A stretch of 36,644 nt of DNA, taken from contig NZ_BAAARY010000023.1 in NCBI RefSeq assembly GCF_039532605.1, forward strand, positions 1 to 36,644. Direction: 5' to 3'. The translations under genes were made by a program, and so were the position numbers. The DNA comes from Pilimelia columellifera. Lineage in GTDB: Bacteria; Actinomycetota; Actinomycetes; Mycobacteriales; Micromonosporaceae. Below the pieces are notes generated by a model that did not search any database, was not told where the DNA came from, and saw only the letters and a list, made by a program, of their open reading frames with translations. Below are positions 1-9,164 of the stretch, in pieces. The first letter of the stretch is position 1, and each line of letters begins with the position of its first letter.

Positions 1-135
1 ATGGGGCTTCAACACCATGCTGATGTGCTCTCCTCAGGGCCGTCCAGGAAGACTATCTCCTGGTAGACGAGCTGTCTCACACCAGCGTGACAGGGAGGGA
101 CCGCTGGAAACCGCCCCTATCACTCGGGTTCTCGG

Positions 136-153
136 GTCGACGATTCGGTCGAC
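136..153 (-). terminator. Weak hairpin downstream of the defence operon
   Basis: Two copies of the palindromic hexamer GTCGAC (136-141 and 148-153) separated by six bases can form a short stem-loop about 20 bases downstream of the last stop codon of the operon (TAA at 175-177 on the minus strand). There is no T-tract, so this would be at best a U-less actinobacterial terminator. I see no other structure or gene in bases 1-174. Confidence 0.2.
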
Positions 154-174
154 GGGATGAGCGGCGGTCGCGGC

Positions 175-3100
175 TTACGGGAGGGCGGCGAGGGCCGGTG
201 CGTGTCGCCGTACGTCGACGACGGCCTGGGCCAGGGCGGGGACGGTGCGGGCGATGGCGACGTCGGGATGCAGGAAGAGCAGGATTGCCCGGTCGACCGG
301 CTCCCCGGTGGCGTCCGCCAGCGCCGCCACGTACGCCGCAATCTGCGGCCGGTAGTACTCCGTCCGGCGGTCGAGGGCGGCTACCGGCGTGGCATCGGTC
401 TTGTAGTCGACGAGGACGAGCTGGCCGTCGTCGTCGCGGTACACCAGGTCGATGATTCCTTCCAGAATCTGGGCTCCGAGCCTGGCGCCGACGTACGTCT
501 CCCGCCAGTGCGGCCCGGCCGCCGCCCGCTGTACCACTGGGCTGGCGAGCGCGGCGCGGGCCAGCTGCGTCACCAGCTCACCGGCGCCGGGCACCCCCTC
601 GGCCAGGCACTGCGCGGCGACCACGGCGGGCAGGTCGGCGCCGGTGGCGAGGTCGACGGTCTGCAGGACGCCGTGGGCGGCACGGCCGATCGCGGTGCCG
701 TACCGGCCCTTGTTCCACGGAGGCAGCTCCAGGTCGCGGGCGTCCTTGGCCAGGCCGGGGTCAACGGGCTGTTCGGCCAGGTCGACAGCGGCCCGCACCA
801 TAGTGCCGGCCTTGCCTTCCAGGCTGGAGGCGCGGATCGCTACCGGTCGGCGCAGCCGCGCGCTCAGGTCCTGCTGTCCTTCGAGCCATTGCTCGTACGG
901 CTCGGGCCGGTCCACCGGCGGGGCGGGGCGTTCGCCGGTGAGTGGCTCCTGCGTTGGTGCGGCGATGGTTTGGGGGTGCAGGTCGGCGCAGGCCTCGGAG
1001 ATCAACTCGGCGTTGGTGAGCTTGCCCGGCTCGGCCGGGCTGCGGCGGGCACAGCGGTGTTGCGAGACGACCAGATGATCGCGGGCGCGGGTGCAGGCGA
1101 CGTAGAGCAGACGGATGCGCTCGTGGTGGTCCATCTCCTCGTCAACGGGTTTGGCCAGGTCGAAGTCGGCGGTGGCCAGGCCGCGGCCGAGGCTGATGTG
1201 CCAGCCGCCGTCGGGCTGCCAGAGCACCTCCACGCCGCGGCGCGCGCCGCCGGGTCGGCTGCTGAGTCCAGCCACGATCACGATCGGGAATTCCAGACCT
1301 TTGGCGGCGTGCACGGTCATGATCCGTACGGTGGCGGCGTCGGTCTCGGGCAGCAGTGCCTCGGCGACGCGGGCGGAGTCGCTGGACTGGCGCGCCGCCC
1401 AGGCTAGGTAGTCGCGCAGGCCGCCGTGGGTGACGTCGGCCCAGGCCCGGGCGGCGTCGGTGACGATGCGCAGCTGGCGCCACTGCTCGATAGCGGTATC
1501 GGAGTCGGCGGCGGTCTCCAGCATCCGGCGGTCGGTGATGAGGGTGGTGAGTAGTTCGCTGGGGGCCAGCCAGGAGCGGCGGTAGTGCAGCCGGCGCAGG
1601 TACCGCAGGGCGGCGGCGACCGGCTGATCCTCGGCGATGTCCGCGGGCGGTGGGGCCAGGATGCTCCACCGCCCGCCGGCGCGGCGCCAGGCCCACAGGT
1701 CGTCGTCGCCGCAGCCGAACAGCGGCGAGCGCAGCGCGGTGACCAGTGCGAGGGCGTCGCTGGGGTCGTCGATGGCGCGGGCGGTGGCCAGCAGAGCCCG
1801 GGTCGCGGAGGATCGGTAGACCAGCGAGCTGGCAGCGGCGTGGTGGGCGATGCCGGCGCCGTCGAGGGCTGCCTCCAGCTGCGGCAGACAGGTGCGGGTG
1901 GGGATCAGAACGGCGATGTCGCTGGCGGTAGCCGGGCGCCAGCCACCGACGCCGTCGGCCACCGGCCAGCCGTCGGTGAGGGCACGGTGGACGGTGTAGG
2001 CGACGTCGGCGGCTTCCCGCTCACGGACGGTGGTGGCGTCCGGGCCGTCGTGGTGGGCGGCAGTGCCGAGAGTCGCCACCACCGGCCCGCTGGGGGGTTC
2101 GCCTCGGTGGGCACGTAACGCCTGGTACGGGGGCTGCGCGTCGGGCACCGGTGCGATCAGGGTGCCGAAGACGGCGTTGACCCAGGCCAGTACGCCGGCG
2201 CCGGTGCGGAAGTTGGTGTCGAGGACCAGATCGGTGCCGATGTGCTGCTGTGCCCGCAGGTAGGTGCGGATGTCGGCGCGGCGGAAGCGGTAGATGGACT
2301 GCTTGGGGTCGCCGACGATGAACAGTCGACCCTCCGGGACCGGGATCTGGGCCCAGTCGTCGGCGTCGGCGGCGGCGCCGGCGGCGATCCGTACGGCCAG
2401 TTCGATCTGGATTGGGTCGGTGTCCTGGAACTCGTCGAGGAGTAGGCGGTGGTAGGTCTGCTGCAGCTCGGCCCGGACGCGAGCGCCGTGCGTGGGGTGG
2501 CGCAGCAGTTCGCGGGCGAGCACCAGCAGGTCGTGGAATTCCAGCCGGCCCTCCGCCCGCCGCGCCTGGGCGGCGGCCACGACTTCCGCCCCGATGCGGT
2601 GGGCGAGCAGCCGCAGGAGTGCGTCGATGATGCTGGTGCGGTAGGCGGCGCAGTCGCTGGTCAGCGCGGCCAGGTCTGCGCGCAGCGTGGCCAGGTCCGC
2701 CCCCGGCCAGTTGGCGGCCTTGCCGAACCGGCCGAACTTGAGCCCGACCAGCGGCTCCAGGGCGGCGAGCCGGTCGGCGTCAGTGGGCGCCTGGCTCAGC
2801 GTGTCGGCGTGGCCGCGCAGCAGCTCGAGGCGGGCCAGGAGTTTGTCGTCGGCGGCGGTGCAGCGGTCGGCGAGGTCCGCGAACCGGCGGGCGGTGGCCA
2901 GGATCGGGCTAATGTCCACAACCGGCAGAGCGGGCGGGTCAGCCAGGCGGTCGACGACCAGATCCCAGTTCTGGTTGAGCGCACGCATCAGGCTGCGCAG
3001 GTTGTCCAGCGTGATCCCGGCGGCGAGGGCGAGCAGCAAACCGTCGGTGACGCGGGGATCCTCCAGTAGCGCGCTGCGGGTGCTCTCCCAACGGGCGTCG

Positions 3101-3483
3101 AAAGCCACGCCGGAGGCGACCTCGTCGCGCACGTCCACCAGCGGTGGCAGGCCCACCTCGATCGGGTACGCGGTGAGCAGGCGCAGGGCGAACGCGTGCA
3201 GTGTGCCGATGGCGGCCGCGTCGACTTCCGCGAGCGCCTCGTGAGCCGCCGGCTTGTCGGCGTGGTCTTCGAAGGCCAACCGGAGCCGGTCGCGCAGCTC
3301 AGCGCCGGCCTGCTCGGTGAAGGTGACCGCGGCGACGTGCCGCAGCGGGGTGCCCGCCAGGACGGTGTGCACGACGCGGTCCACCAGCGCGCTGGTCTTG
3401 CCGGAACCGGCGCCGGCCGCCACGAACAGCGTGCGGTCGAGCTGCTCGCGGATCGCCCGGCGGGCCTCCAGGTCATCCATCAT
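175..3483 (-). CDS. AddA/RecB-like UvrD-family helicase with C-terminal PD-(D/E)XK nuclease
   Basis: This is a 1102-aa superfamily 1A ATP-dependent helicase-nuclease, predicted to unwind and degrade DNA ends. Helicase motifs run in order: Walker A AGAGSGKT (23-30), motif Ia around 51-64, motif II DEFQD (350-354), motif III GDPKQSIYRFR (391-401), NFR (424-426), motif V TVHAAKGLEF (723-732) and motif VI YVACTRARDHL (794-804). The C-terminal RecB-type nuclease has His937, Asp1012, Asp1026-x-Lys1028 (VDYKTD) and Gln1047, so both activities look intact. The first ATG overlaps the preceding gene by 11 bp (ATGATGGATGA); the second ATG, three bases on, is an equally good start. It is the last gene of the seven-gene unit and follows its likely AddB-type partner. 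The fold and motifs are read directly. That it forms an AddAB-like complex acting in phage defence, rather than housekeeping repair, is inferred from operon context. Confidence 0.9.
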   Translation of the reverse strand: MMDDLEARRAIREQLDRTLFVAAGAGSGKTSALVDRVVHTVLAGTPLRHVAAVTFTEQAGAELRDRLRLAFEDHADKPAAHEALAEVDAAAIGTLHAFALRLLTAYPIEVGLPPLVDVRDEVASGVAFDARWESTRSALLEDPRVTDGLLLALAAGITLDNLRSLMRALNQNWDLVVDRLADPPALPVVDISPILATARRFADLADRCTAADDKLLARLELLRGHADTLSQAPTDADRLAALEPLVGLKFGRFGKAANWPGADLATLRADLAALTSDCAAYRTSIIDALLRLLAHRIGAEVVAAAQARRAEGRLEFHDLLVLARELLRHPTHGARVRAELQQTYHRLLLDEFQDTDPIQIELAVRIAAGAAADADDWAQIPVPEGRLFIVGDPKQSIYRFRRADIRTYLRAQQHIGTDLVLDTNFRTGAGVLAWVNAVFGTLIAPVPDAQPPYQALRAHRGEPPSGPVVATLGTAAHHDGPDATTVREREAADVAYTVHRALTDGWPVADGVGGWRPATASDIAVLIPTRTCLPQLEAALDGAGIAHHAAASSLVYRSSATRALLATARAIDDPSDALALVTALRSPLFGCGDDDLWAWRRAGGRWSILAPPPADIAEDQPVAAALRYLRRLHYRRSWLAPSELLTTLITDRRMLETAADSDTAIEQWRQLRIVTDAARAWADVTHGGLRDYLAWAARQSSDSARVAEALLPETDAATVRIMTVHAAKGLEFPIVIVAGLSSRPGGARRGVEVLWQPDGGWHISLGRGLATADFDLAKPVDEEMDHHERIRLLYVACTRARDHLVVSQHRCARRSPAEPGKLTNAELISEACADLHPQTIAAPTQEPLTGERPAPPVDRPEPYEQWLEGQQDLSARLRRPVAIRASSLEGKAGTMVRAAVDLAEQPVDPGLAKDARDLELPPWNKGRYGTAIGRAAHGVLQTVDLATGADLPAVVAAQCLAEGVPGAGELVTQLARAALASPVVQRAAAGPHWRETYVGARLGAQILEGIIDLVYRDDDGQLVLVDYKTDATPVAALDRRTEYYRPQIAAYVAALADATGEPVDRAILLFLHPDVAIARTVPALAQAVVDVRRHAPALAALP

Positions 3484-6400
3484 CGGTGGAGTCTCCGATC
3501 AGGTCCAGGTAGCGGCGCAGGCGCGGGTCGGCCCGGTGTCGGCGCCAGCGCTGCCGGTGGTCGGCGGTGCCCAGTCCGTCGGGGTCGCAGTACCGGCACG
3601 GGATGTAACCGCCGAAGCCGTCGGTCTCCGGGGGCCGGTGGGGGTATAGGCCGCCGCCGATGCCGTCGACGATGGTGGCCAGGTCGGTGACGAACCGGCG
3701 GTGGACGGCTTCGGTGAGCGGCAGCCGCACCCGGTGGCCGCGGTGCTTGCGCAGGAACCAGTACTCGGCGGTGACCGGCGTGTCCGGCCGGCCGAGGGCT
3801 TGGCGGGCGGCGGCCGCGTAGACCGGCAGCTGCAGCTTCTCCCCCGCGCCCGTCGGGTCGCTCTCACCCAACTTCAGGAAGGAGGTCGCCGATCCGGACT
3901 TGTAGTCGACGACCACGATGGCGTCGCCGTCGGTGTCGACCCGGTCCGCGCTGCCGCGGAACCGCACCGTCCGGCCGTCGGGCAGGGTGAACGTGACCGG
4001 CTCGGCGTCGTGCCAGCCGAAGGCCAACTCGGAACGCACCTGCCGGCGGCTGCCGTCCGTACGCAGCGCGTCGTCGTCGTGCAGCAGGTGGGCCAGGTCA
4101 TCGAGGATGCGGCGCAGTTCCTGGCGCCACAGCAGTTGATGCCCGGCGACGCCGGCCCGGACCAGCCCGTCCGCCCGCCCCTCGGTGATCGCCCGCAAGC
4201 GGGCGTGCTGGGCCGTCGTCCACTGCTGCCCCGGGCCGGGTACGGCGCCTGCGGCCTGCTGTTCGGCGAAGAACTCGTCGAGCGCCTCGTGGATGAGCGT
4301 GCCGGTCTCCAGCGGGCTGGCGGTCAGGATCTCCTCCGGCGCGATGACCGGCTCGACGCCCAGCAGCCGGCGCATGAAGTAGGCGTGCGGGCAACGGGTC
4401 CAGGACTCCAGCGTGGTCGGCGAGACGACTGTCGCGGTGGGGTCGGGAACGTCCGCGCTGGTCAGGTCGCCGTCGTAGCGGCTGAGTAGGGGGTTGGCGC
4501 GCCCGGCGCGCAGGTCCCCGGCGGCGCGCAGCACCGGATCGTCGAAGGCCGACTCTGGACGCTGACCGGCGGCGCGGGCGGCCGTCACCGCGCGGGTCCG
4601 CCACTCCTGGGCGGTGGCCAGCCGGTCGGTGGTACACAGGCCGTGGTGGTATGAGGGGACGCCGACGATGCGCTGGCCGTCGAGTCGTTGCCAGTCGGTT
4701 GGGGCGGCTGGCCCGTCCGCCAGTGCGCGCAAAGAGGGCATCAGCCATCGTGACGGCAGCCGCTGCCTGGTCTTGCGCAGGTCGCCGCGGGCGAACGACA
4801 CCGTGGTCGGGCCAGCCGCACAGGCGGCTAGGAAGTGCCGGTGGGTCCGCGCGACCCGGTCCCCGGCGGTCGGCAGCTGCCCGGGTACGCGCGTCCTGAT
4901 CCGCTCGGGGAGCAGTGGGTCCTCAGTGCTCAGGCCGGGTAGGAGGTCGTCGGAGGCGCCGACGATGAACACCCGGTCGCAGTCCAGCCCGACCGCCGCC
5001 GACAGCGGCGCGATGAGCACACCGTCACCGAACCGGCCGTGCCGCCCCCGATCGTCGGCGAGGACCAGCTCCAGGGTGGACGCCAGCGCGTGGATGTCGG
5101 CGTGCTCCTCCAGCTCCGCCAGCTGCGGCAGGCTCGCCAGGATGCCGCGAACGCGCGTGATGGCACGGGCCTCAGCCGGCGGCAGCCACGGCTGCTCGGC
5201 GAGGTCGCCGACCAGTTGGTCGTAGGCGTGGTGGGCGACGTCGGCCAGGCCGCCCCACGACCGAGAGGTGCTCAGCCCGGTCCACCAGTGGCGTAGGTAA
5301 GACAGGAACTGCTGGCACTCGTCGACCTCGGCGGCCTCCCGCAGCAGCGCTTCGCCGCGCCCGTCCGCGCCGGATGCGGTCGCTTCCTTCGCCTTGGCGG
5401 CTAGCCGGGCGGCGTAGTCGCCCATGCGGTCCCAGTCGTCGCCGGCGACGACGCCGGACGCGCGGGTCACCCGCTCCCACCGCGCCACCGGCAGCGTCCG
5501 GTCGGTGCCGGGCAGCCGGATCGGGGCGATGGACATCCAGGCCAGCACCTCGTCGCGACGCCAGTTGCGCTCCCCCAACGGCAGCAGGTCGCGCAGCAGC
5601 CGGGCATACGCGCACTCAATGGTCGGGCGCACGCCCGGCCCGTTCCAGATCAGGCCGGCGGCGTCGGCCTGCTCGGCAAGCAGTCGGGCGTACGGCTTGG
5701 CGGCGCAGTACAGGACCGCGACCCGGTCAGGCGCGGTGGTGCGTAGGGTGGCCCGCAGCTCGCGGATGACGGCACGGACCTCGTCGTCAGCGTCGGAGGC
5801 GTGCAGGACCCGATCAGCCCGCGGCGGGGTAGGCGTGTCGCCGGGCCCATTCCCGCCGGCTGCGGCGGCGTCCATCGCCGTGGCATCGGCGGTGGACATC
5901 GTCGGGCCGGTGATGGGCGCGTCGGCCACCGGGTCGCCAGTGCGACCGCAGATGGTGGTCACCGACTGGGTAGCAGCCAGCGTTGCCACGAACGCCGCCG
6001 CCGTCGGTGTCAGCTCCTGCGGCAGGAACAGCACGATGGACCCGCGCTCAGCGGCCAGCGCCGGGCGGGAGCGCAGGACCTCGACGGCGGCGCCACGCAG
6101 GTCGGTGACGTCGTACCAGCGTGCGGCGTGCGCCCGAACCAGCCGGTGCACGCGTACCAGGTCAGCGGCGAGCGGCCCGCCTGAGCCGATGGCGCCCAGG
6201 CCGGCGACGTCCACCTCCCGCAGTTGCCGGTACGCGACTGCCAACGCACGGACGGTCGCGGGGTGGTCGGCCACCGTCTGGAACTGACCGGGCGCTTCGG
6301 CGAGGGCACGGCGACAGGCCGCGGCCAGGACGGGGTCGGTCAGCGGCTGGCGGCCCTGGGCGGCCATGAGCGGGGCGGCCCACAGTTCGGCGAGGCGGTC

Positions 6401-6601
6401 GACGGTGAGGACGGTCAGGGCGGCGACGCCCGGGCGGCCAGCGACACCGCGGGCCAGACGGCGCCGGACGATCACCCCGCACAAGTCAGTGGGGACCAGG
6501 ACGGTCACTGGTGCCATCGAGTCGGTGACCTTGGCGGCGGCGACCAGGTCGGCCAGCGCCGCGTGCGCGGCGGCGCCGTACCCGGTGGTGAGCGTGGTCA
6601 T
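3473..6601 (-). CDS. AddB-like PD-(D/E)XK nuclease protein
   Basis: This 1042-aa protein is the probable partner of the helicase-nuclease encoded next. The N-terminal ~700 residues resemble the AddB/RexB helicase-like scaffold but show no Walker A: the expected P-loop position reads VLVPTDLCG. The C-terminal RecB-like nuclease is well preserved: SPTTLESWTRCP (Cys737), GTLIHEALDEFF (His771), Asp886, VVDYKSG (Asp899, Lys901) and Gln924. Two more cysteines (Cys1002, Cys1005; PCRYCDPDG) resemble the AddB/Cas4-type Fe-S site. With Cys737 only three ligands are clear, because a glycine sits where the last cysteine would be expected. ATG start; it overlaps the McrC-like gene by 4 bp and the downstream gene by 11 bp, so translation is probably coupled. 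In AddAB complexes this subunit recognises sequence and cuts one strand. Whether this one recognises a Chi-like motif is unknown. Confidence 0.85.
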   Translation of the reverse strand: MTTLTTGYGAAAHAALADLVAAAKVTDSMAPVTVLVPTDLCGVIVRRRLARGVAGRPGVAALTVLTVDRLAELWAAPLMAAQGRQPLTDPVLAAACRRALAEAPGQFQTVADHPATVRALAVAYRQLREVDVAGLGAIGSGGPLAADLVRVHRLVRAHAARWYDVTDLRGAAVEVLRSRPALAAERGSIVLFLPQELTPTAAAFVATLAATQSVTTICGRTGDPVADAPITGPTMSTADATAMDAAAAGGNGPGDTPTPPRADRVLHASDADDEVRAVIRELRATLRTTAPDRVAVLYCAAKPYARLLAEQADAAGLIWNGPGVRPTIECAYARLLRDLLPLGERNWRRDEVLAWMSIAPIRLPGTDRTLPVARWERVTRASGVVAGDDWDRMGDYAARLAAKAKEATASGADGRGEALLREAAEVDECQQFLSYLRHWWTGLSTSRSWGGLADVAHHAYDQLVGDLAEQPWLPPAEARAITRVRGILASLPQLAELEEHADIHALASTLELVLADDRGRHGRFGDGVLIAPLSAAVGLDCDRVFIVGASDDLLPGLSTEDPLLPERIRTRVPGQLPTAGDRVARTHRHFLAACAAGPTTVSFARGDLRKTRQRLPSRWLMPSLRALADGPAAPTDWQRLDGQRIVGVPSYHHGLCTTDRLATAQEWRTRAVTAARAAGQRPESAFDDPVLRAAGDLRAGRANPLLSRYDGDLTSADVPDPTATVVSPTTLESWTRCPHAYFMRRLLGVEPVIAPEEILTASPLETGTLIHEALDEFFAEQQAAGAVPGPGQQWTTAQHARLRAITEGRADGLVRAGVAGHQLLWRQELRRILDDLAHLLHDDDALRTDGSRRQVRSELAFGWHDAEPVTFTLPDGRTVRFRGSADRVDTDGDAIVVVDYKSGSATSFLKLGESDPTGAGEKLQLPVYAAAARQALGRPDTPVTAEYWFLRKHRGHRVRLPLTEAVHRRFVTDLATIVDGIGGGLYPHRPPETDGFGGYIPCRYCDPDGLGTADHRQRWRRHRADPRLRRYLDLIGDSTDDG

Positions 6602-7800
6602 CGTGGGCGCTCCGCTCCGCCGGCGATCTTCTCGGCGAGGGCGGCCACGTCGCGCAGCAGCGGCTCCGGCTCCTGGTCCAGGTTCAGGCCGTGGCAGTGG
6701 ATGTCGATGTCGCGGTGCCGGACCCGGTGTGTGGGCAGGTCACCGGGCTCGTTGGCGTAGACAAGGTGCCCCCGGCGCAGGTTCAGCGCCGTGCAGTACG
6801 CGAGCATCTGGTACAGGTCGGCGTGCCGGACATCCTCGCCGTACGCGGCCCCGACGGCCTTGTACTTGGCGTCGATGACCGCCGCGGGCCGGTCATCGAC
6901 CCACCACACCAGGTCGGGGCGCAGCGGCACCCGGCGCGCCGCGTCCAGGTGGTGCGCGGTGTCCTGGCCGCGCAGCACACCGCCGTGGCGGCGCAGCGCC
7001 TCCCGCAGCGACGTTTCCAGAAAGGACTCGAACACCGCCGGCATCTGGACCAGAAAGCCGTGGACGGCCACCGTGCCGGTGGCGAACTCCACCGATGTGC
7101 CGCGCAGCACCAGCTCCGCCACCGCCAGCGCCGGTTGGTAGCGGCCGTTGCGGGCGTCCGGCCGCCAACGCGGCGGGCGCTGCCCGGGGGTCAGGACCGT
7201 CACGTCCCGCAGTTTCCGGTCCTGCTGGCGCAGCGTCGCCGACACCGCCGGGGCTATCGCGGGCAGGTGACGCATCCGGGCGGCTGCGGCGCGCAGGATC
7301 TGGTTTTCCGGGATGTCCGGTCCAAACTGGTCACACTCCAACTCCAACGGCGGGAACCGGCCCAGGTGACGGGCCAGCTGATCCGCCGCCCGGATCCGGC
7401 CGCGCAGCGTCGGGCCGGTTTCGTGAACGACCCGGTAGCCCTGAAGCAGGCCCTGGGCGGTAGCGCGGTCGCTGAGCCGGGCGAGCACCCCAGCGACAGC
7501 CGGCAGCAACCGGTCCCTGGCGCCGACCGAAACCAGCTCCGGCCGCCAGTCGATCCTCTTGGCGTAGCCGAGGAGGAAGAACAGGCGGGCGATGGGCACC
7601 TTCGGGTCGATCCGCACCTCCAGGTCGCCGACCCGGATCACACCGACGCTGCCATCGGCGGACAGCAGCCAACCGCCGTCGGCGGCGGCCCGCACCTTAA
7701 CGCACCCAGATCGCACCAGGGCGCCCCGCTGCTCGGGCGTGAGCGGCGGGGCGGGCACCTCACCGGTTTCGCTGAGCCGCACCACCGCCCCGGCGCTCAT
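6598..7800 (-). CDS. mcrC: McrC-like nuclease subunit of a McrBC-type system
   Basis: This 400-aa protein has the McrBC 5-methylcytosine restriction component architecture. The N-terminal region carries the typical stretch GVIRVGDLEVRIDPKVPIA (about 53-71) followed by FFLLGYA. The C-terminal half holds a PD-(D/E)XK nuclease: RPDLVWW (Asp296) and AVIDAKYK (Asp310, Lys312). In the known system McrC docks on McrB rings, stimulates GTP hydrolysis and cuts DNA after translocation. The ATG overlaps the McrB-like stop by 4 bp and the next gene by 4 bp. The family call is firm. The DNA mark it responds to is unknown, and it sits in one unit with a methyltransferase, so it must not react to that enzyme's product. 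Confidence 0.9.
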   Translation of the reverse strand: MSAGAVVRLSETGEVPAPPLTPEQRGALVRSGCVKVRAAADGGWLLSADGSVGVIRVGDLEVRIDPKVPIARLFFLLGYAKRIDWRPELVSVGARDRLLPAVAGVLARLSDRATAQGLLQGYRVVHETGPTLRGRIRAADQLARHLGRFPPLELECDQFGPDIPENQILRAAAARMRHLPAIAPAVSATLRQQDRKLRDVTVLTPGQRPPRWRPDARNGRYQPALAVAELVLRGTSVEFATGTVAVHGFLVQMPAVFESFLETSLREALRRHGGVLRGQDTAHHLDAARRVPLRPDLVWWVDDRPAAVIDAKYKAVGAAYGEDVRHADLYQMLAYCTALNLRRGHLVYANEPGDLPTHRVRHRDIDIHCHGLNLDQEPEPLLRDVAALAEKIAGGAERPR

Positions 7801-9164
7801 GCCGGGCCGTCACCAGCGCTGGGCGGGGCGACCAGGGACCGAATATGGTCCAGGCCGAATTCCTTTCGGACGTCGCGGCCTTCGCCGTAGAAGGCATCGG
7901 CCAGCACCGGAAGAATCTCGTGTTCCCAGATCTTGACCAACCGATCCGGGCGCCCGGTGTCGGTGTCCATCAGATAGGTGGGGCCGATGACGTGCTCCGC
8001 GCCGAGCTGGCGGTTCAGGGCGTCGAGCAGGTCGGCGGGCTCGGTCGGCAGAGCGCGGGTGGTAAGCCACCGGCGCAGCAGGCCGCGCACCGGCGATTCG
8101 TCGGGGTGCAGCGTGAAGAACGCGAACCGGCGCCGCATCGCCGCGTCGACCGGGGCGATGGAGCGGTCAGCGGTGTTCATGGTGCCGATGAGGAACACGT
8201 TGGGCGGCAGCGAGAACGGCTCCGCCGAATACATCAAGTCCACCGCGCCGTCGCGGTACTCCAGCAGGTAGTACAGCTCGCCGAAGACCTTCGGCAGGTT
8301 CGCCCGGTTCAGCTCGTCAATGATCAGCACGTACGGGTGGTGCGGGTCGTCGGCGGCCCGCAGGGCGACCTCGCGCATCGGGCCCGCCTTGAGATCCAGC
8401 TCCACCGGACCGTCGCCGGTCTTCTTTGGCCGGTACCCCTCGAAGAAGTCCTCATAGGAGTAGGACGGGTGGAACTGGACGATCTTCACGGCGTCTGGGG
8501 TGGCCAGGTGCTGGGCGAGCTGCTGGGCGGTGTAGGTCTTGCCGGTGCCAGGCGGCCCGTCGAGCACGATCTGCCGCTTGCGGCCCAGGATGTCGACGAC
8601 ATCAGTCAGCCAGGCGACATCCACCGTCAACCGGTCGGCCAGCTCCCGGGTCGGCGGGGCCAGCCGGGGCGTGCCCGCGCCGCCGGCCGGGCGGGCGGCC
8701 TGGTCCAAGTCGTCGGTGACGTCCACGACGTCCAGGCTCTGTGCGAGCTTGCTGACCAGGCGCTCGGGCAACTGGTTGTGCGGGGTTGCGTCACTGTGCC
8801 AGGTGACCTTGCGGCGCAGGTTCGCCAGGCCGTCCGGGGAGCTGACGAACTCGGCCGGGCCGGTCACCCTCCCCCGGTGCAGACGCTGGTCGGCGTCGGT
8901 GGTGACCACCGTGTCGCCCTCCCGCATCACAGTCAGGAACCGGTGCAGATCCTCGACCAGCTTCTCCCGGGCGTCGTACGGCTTGCCGCTGTAATTCACC
9001 TCCACGGCCGCCCGCAGCCGGCGCAGGTCCGGGCGGCCGGGCAACGGGTCCAGGTACCGGGCCGGCAGGGAGACGTAGCCGTGGGAGAGCCATTCGGGGA
9101 CCAGGTTGTGGCCCTCGACGCTGGCCCCGCGCACCCGCCACGCCCTCGTTCCCACGCCGCTCAT
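7797..9164 (-). CDS. mcrB: McrB-like AAA+ GTPase
   Basis: This 455-aa protein has a McrB-type AAA+ motor: Walker A GPPGTGKT (203-210), Walker B VLIIDELNRANL (279-290), the McrB signature MNTADRS (329-335) and arginines at MRRRFAF (343-349). MNTxD is the guanine-nucleotide specificity element of McrB. Residues 1-190 form a separate specificity region; a predicted beta-rich segment at 83-125 (EGDTVVTTDADQ, then HRGRVTG) resembles the small beta-barrel (EVE/PUA-like) modules on other McrB homologues, but I cannot assign it. The canonical E. coli 5mC-binding domain is not evident. The ATGA overlap with the methyltransferase stop indicates coupling. It likely assembles as a ring with the McrC-like protein. 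Target specificity is open. Confidence 0.9.
   Translation of the reverse strand: MSGVGTRAWRVRGASVEGHNLVPEWLSHGYVSLPARYLDPLPGRPDLRRLRAAVEVNYSGKPYDAREKLVEDLHRFLTVMREGDTVVTTDADQRLHRGRVTGPAEFVSSPDGLANLRRKVTWHSDATPHNQLPERLVSKLAQSLDVVDVTDDLDQAARPAGGAGTPRLAPPTRELADRLTVDVAWLTDVVDILGRKRQIVLDGPPGTGKTYTAQQLAQHLATPDAVKIVQFHPSYSYEDFFEGYRPKKTGDGPVELDLKAGPMREVALRAADDPHHPYVLIIDELNRANLPKVFGELYYLLEYRDGAVDLMYSAEPFSLPPNVFLIGTMNTADRSIAPVDAAMRRRFAFFTLHPDESPVRGLLRRWLTTRALPTEPADLLDALNRQLGAEHVIGPTYLMDTDTGRPDRLVKIWEHEILPVLADAFYGEGRDVRKEFGLDHIRSLVAPPSAGDGPA

Noticed and set aside
157..1407. Long plus-strand open frame opposite the helicase-nuclease gene
   Set aside because: It is antisense to clear helicase and nuclease motifs and its protein is Gly/Arg/Val-rich low-information sequence, as expected of a shadow frame in high-GC DNA. 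The same holds for 7845-9266, 11111-12337, 14966-16042 and 16249-17799.
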